From an uncultured Odoribacter sp. (GTDB lineage Bacteria; Bacteroidota; Bacteroidia; Bacteroidales; Marinifilaceae), in contig CAJKZL010000111.1 in assembly GCA_905204385.1 (NCBI GenBank), positions 1-8,409 of the forward strand: 8,409 nt of DNA, read 5' to 3'. Position 1 is the first letter of the stretch. Each line of letters starts with the position of its first letter. A model generated the notes under the pieces. The model ran no database searches, was not told where the DNA came from, and was given only the letters and a program-made list of their open reading frames with translations. Shown here one piece after another: positions 6,516-8,409 of this stretch. A program made the position numbers and the translations under genes.

Positions 6516-7223
6516 TTAGTTTCTTCGGTTCAGGTAAATCATCACATAGTAGAGCAATGTTGCGAGCGAGGATAGGGCTGCGATAATATAAGTGTATGCC
6601 GCCCATTTCAAGGCATCGAAAGCGTAAGCCTGCGTTTGGTAGTCGGTGATGCCCGAGTTGCGGAGCCAGGCGAGTGCCCGGTGGCTGGCGTCGATCTCAA
6701 CCGGCAGAGTGATTAAACTGAATAAGGTCATAATGGCGAACAGCCCTATGCCCACGAGCAGCAGACCGGGAAAAACATTGACCAACAGAATCCCCGCCAA
6801 CAAAATCCATTGCACCCAGTGCGAGGCAAATTCTACTGCAGGCACTAAGGTGGAGCGTAGGCGGAGCATGCTGTATCCCTTGGCATGCTGCAAGGCATGG
6901 CCTGTTTCATGAGCCGCAACTGCGGCAGCGGCGATGCTGTTGCCGTAATAGACGTCTTTACTTAAATTTATGGTTTTGTTGACCGGGTTATAATGATCGG
7001 TGAGTTGCCCTTCCACCGTACCGATTTTTATGCCCGAGATCCCATTGTCGCGAAGCATTTTTTCGACGACGTCCCGGCCTGTCATGCCGTTAGCGGTCGG
7101 TATTTTGGAATATTTCTGAAAACGGCTTTTTAACTGGTTGCTGATCAGCCAGCTGATGAGTGTGAATCCGATGAAAATCACCCAGATCCACAGACTACCT
7201 CCTAACATTGTTGTATGTTCCAT
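6516..7223 (-). CDS. YugP-type membrane zinc metallopeptidase
   Basis: A 235-residue integral membrane protein of the neutral zinc peptidase 2 (YugP) family. An N-terminal membrane segment (about 10-28) is followed by a soluble stretch with DHYNPVNKTINLS (77-89) and the zinc site AAHETGHALQH (103-113): HETGH at 105-109 is the HExxH motif. Two or three further membrane segments follow (about 137-172 and 207-230), and Glu176 in LPVEIDAS is the likely third zinc ligand. All expected catalytic residues are present and the length is normal (~225-235). The physiological substrate of this family is poorly known; membrane protein quality control is a common guess. The ATG at 7223 is preceded by GATAAAAA, a good A-rich context; Met6 is a weaker alternative. 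An imperfect -7-like ATTTTTTG lies at 7267-7260 on the same strand. Confidence 0.88.
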   Translation of the reverse strand: MEHTTMLGGSLWIWVIFIGFTLISWLISNQLKSRFQKYSKIPTANGMTGRDVVEKMLRDNGISGIKIGTVEGQLTDHYNPVNKTINLSKDVYYGNSIAAAAVAAHETGHALQHAKGYSMLRLRSTLVPAVEFASHWVQWILLAGILLVNVFPGLLLVGIGLFAIMTLFSLITLPVEIDASHRALAWLRNSGITDYQTQAYAFDALKWAAYTYIIAALSSLATLLYYVMIYLNRRN

Positions 7224-7360
7224 TTTTTATCTTCGATTTGATTTTGTTCATTGATGATACAAAAAATATACCATTTCATGGAAAATACGTTTTCGGGCAT
7301 GTGTTTGTCAGTTGTTTTTGGACTATTTAACAGGTAGATGGATTTCTTTAGGTATACCAA

Positions 7361-7394
7361 AAAAAGACCGTTACGCATTTGTAACGGCCTTTTT
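7361..7394. terminator. Hairpin terminator after the EF-G-like gene (bidirectional)
   Basis: CCGTTAC (7368-7374) and GTAACGG (7381-7387) pair around the loop GCATTT. In the minus-strand RNA the stem extends through a G-U and a G-C pair and then A-U pairs to about 11-14 pairs, followed by a T-run (complement of the A-run at 7359-7365). On the plus strand the stem is followed by TTTTT. It lies 25 bp beyond the stop of the EF-G-like gene and separates it from the yugP-like gene, which therefore needs its own promoter. Confidence 0.88.
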
Positions 7395-7418
7395 CATTAT
7401 CATGGAAAAGAGAATTGT

Positions 7419-8409
7419 TTATTCGTCGTCGTCGGTTTCTTGATAGGCTTTCAGTAATTCCTCCTGTATTTCCGAAGGCACTTTTTCATATCCGGCAAAG
7501 TTCATGGTGAAAGTGGCACGTCCTCCTGTGATGGAACTCAGAGCCGTTGAATAGCGCTGCATCTCTTTCAAAGGAACTTTTGCTTTGATTTTCTGGAAAC
7601 CGCTGTCCGCATCCATGCCCATGATCAGGGCTCGCCGGGTTTGCAGATCGCCCATCACATCGCCCATGTCTTCGTCCGGAACCAACACTTCCACGTCATA
7701 GATGGGTTCCAGGATTTTCGGATTGGCTTTTTTGAATGCTTCGCTGAAGGCATGTCGCCCTGCCAGACGGAAGGAGATTTCATTTGAATCTACCGGGTGC
7801 ATTTTTCCGTCGTAGATACATACCCGGATGTCGCGGGCATAGGACCCTGTCAGAGGACCTTCCTCCATTTTTTCCATGATGCCTTTCAGGATCGCCGGCA
7901 TAAAACGGGCTTCGATCACGCCGCCGACAATACAATTGTAGAATACCAACTTTCCTCCCCAGGGTAGTTCATATTCTTCTTTTCCTTTGACGGACATTTT
8001 ACTGTCGACTCCTCCGATTTTGTAACTGCTGGGATCCGGCATCCCTTCTTCATAAGGTTCGATCACCATATGCACTTCCCCGAATTGGCCGGCGCCTCCC
8101 GATTGCTTTTTATGCCGGTAGTCCGCTTGGGCATATTTGGTGATGGTTTCCCGATTCGGAATCTTGGGCGCGTAAAATTCGATGGCTATTTTGTCGTTGT
8201 GTTCGATCCTCCACTTCATCGTACTCAAATGAAATTCTCCCTGTCCGGCGAGGATCATTTGCTAGAGCTCTTTAGAATATTCCACCAGCAAGGAAGGATC
8301 TTCTTCGTGCATGCGATAAAGTACTTCCGCCATTTTTTCTTCGTCTGCCTTGTTGGCTGCCCTTACTGCCGTGCGGAAACGGGAGTTGGGATATTGAATA
8401 CCCGGGAAA
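7419..8409 (-). pseudogene. fusA: EF-G-like translation factor, C-terminal part, interrupted by an in-frame TAG
   Basis: The minus strand reads one continuous EF-G frame from the window edge to TAA at 7421-7419, broken only by TAG at 8264-8262. Before it are 48 codons of EF-G domain III (NKADEEKMAEVLYRMHEEDPSLLVEYSKEL); after it come QM and the rest of domain III (ILAGQGEFHLSTMKW), domain IV (RETITKYAQADYRHKKQSGGAGQFGE, then HPVDSNEISFRLAGRHAF) and domain V (ILEPIYDVEVLVPDEDMGDVMGDL to GGRATFTMNFAGYEKVP), ending in the acidic TDDDE. The sequence is nearer the EF-G-like paralog (EF-G2 type, ~720 residues) of gut Bacteroidota than canonical EF-G, so fusA is used in the broad sense. The stop would remove domains IV and V, which drive translocation. 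Nothing else in the frame looks decayed, so a recent mutation or a sequencing error fits best. ATG at 8258-8256 lies one codon after the TAG and could restart a 279-residue C-terminal product. The N-terminal GTPase part is outside the window. Confidence 0.8.

Noticed and set aside
5506..6606. Long open frame on the minus strand opposite metK (366 codons)
   Set aside because: It is antisense to a highly conserved metK, runs across the 21-bp terminator hairpin and into the yugP-like gene, and its translation shows no recognisable domain.
7260..7270. TATATTTTTTG on the minus strand as promoter for the yugP-like gene
   Set aside because: The -7 match is off by one base in spacing and there is no -33 element at the right distance, so it is mentioned only in the gene entry.
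1..8409. CRISPR arrays, tRNA or rRNA genes, insertion sequences, toxin-antitoxin or phage-defence genes
   Set aside because: I found no regularly spaced repeats, transposase-like reading frames, terminal inverted repeats, cloverleaf-type sequences or defence protein motifs in the window.

Overview
The window looks like chromosomal DNA of a Bacteroidota bacterium, most likely order Bacteroidales; I cannot name the genus. The signs are the protein types (a long ~435-residue MetK, a secreted S37 peptidase, a YugP-type membrane metallopeptidase, an EF-G-like paralog), start codons preceded by A-rich stretches rather than strong Shine-Dalgarno sequences, and promoters of the TAnnTTTG (-7) / TTTG-like (-33) type. 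Every natural gene end visible here is TAA.

Layout. Positions 1-816 (-) hold the N-terminal 272 residues of a MATE efflux pump, cut by the window edge. A divergent intergenic region (817-1062) has a promoter for each side and a perfect 8-bp inverted repeat between them. On the + strand a secreted S37 serine peptidase (1063-2397) is followed after 19 bp by mtnA (2417-3481). Convergent to these is waaA (3502-4734, -), the Kdo transferase of lipopolysaccharide synthesis. A 342-bp divergent region then carries promoters for waaA and for metK (5077-6384, +). After metK comes a 21-bp terminator hairpin, then a YugP-like membrane zinc peptidase (6516-7223, -), a second bidirectional hairpin terminator, and the C-terminal part of an EF-G-like translation factor (7419-8409, -) that runs off the window.

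The most interesting region is the metK leader. Right after the predicted transcription start lies an RNA that fits the SAM-II (SAM-alpha) riboswitch, with its P1 stem, AUUUG...AUUGCAA loop, GCUAAAA 3' strand and pseudoknot pairs. Its 3' strand runs directly into an AUG that opens a 27-codon leader ORF. The riboswitch may therefore gate translation of a leader peptide 120 nt upstream of metK rather than metK's own start. The rest of the leader is C-rich and G-poor and has an 11-nt direct repeat.

MetK makes SAM, and MtnA recycles the methylthioribose left after SAM is used for polyamine or related synthesis, so two steps of SAM economy flank waaA. The second notable point is an in-frame TAG inside the otherwise intact EF-G-like gene, with a possible restart ATG 3 nt after it. 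It suggests a disrupted gene, a sequence error, or (less likely) readthrough or a split product.
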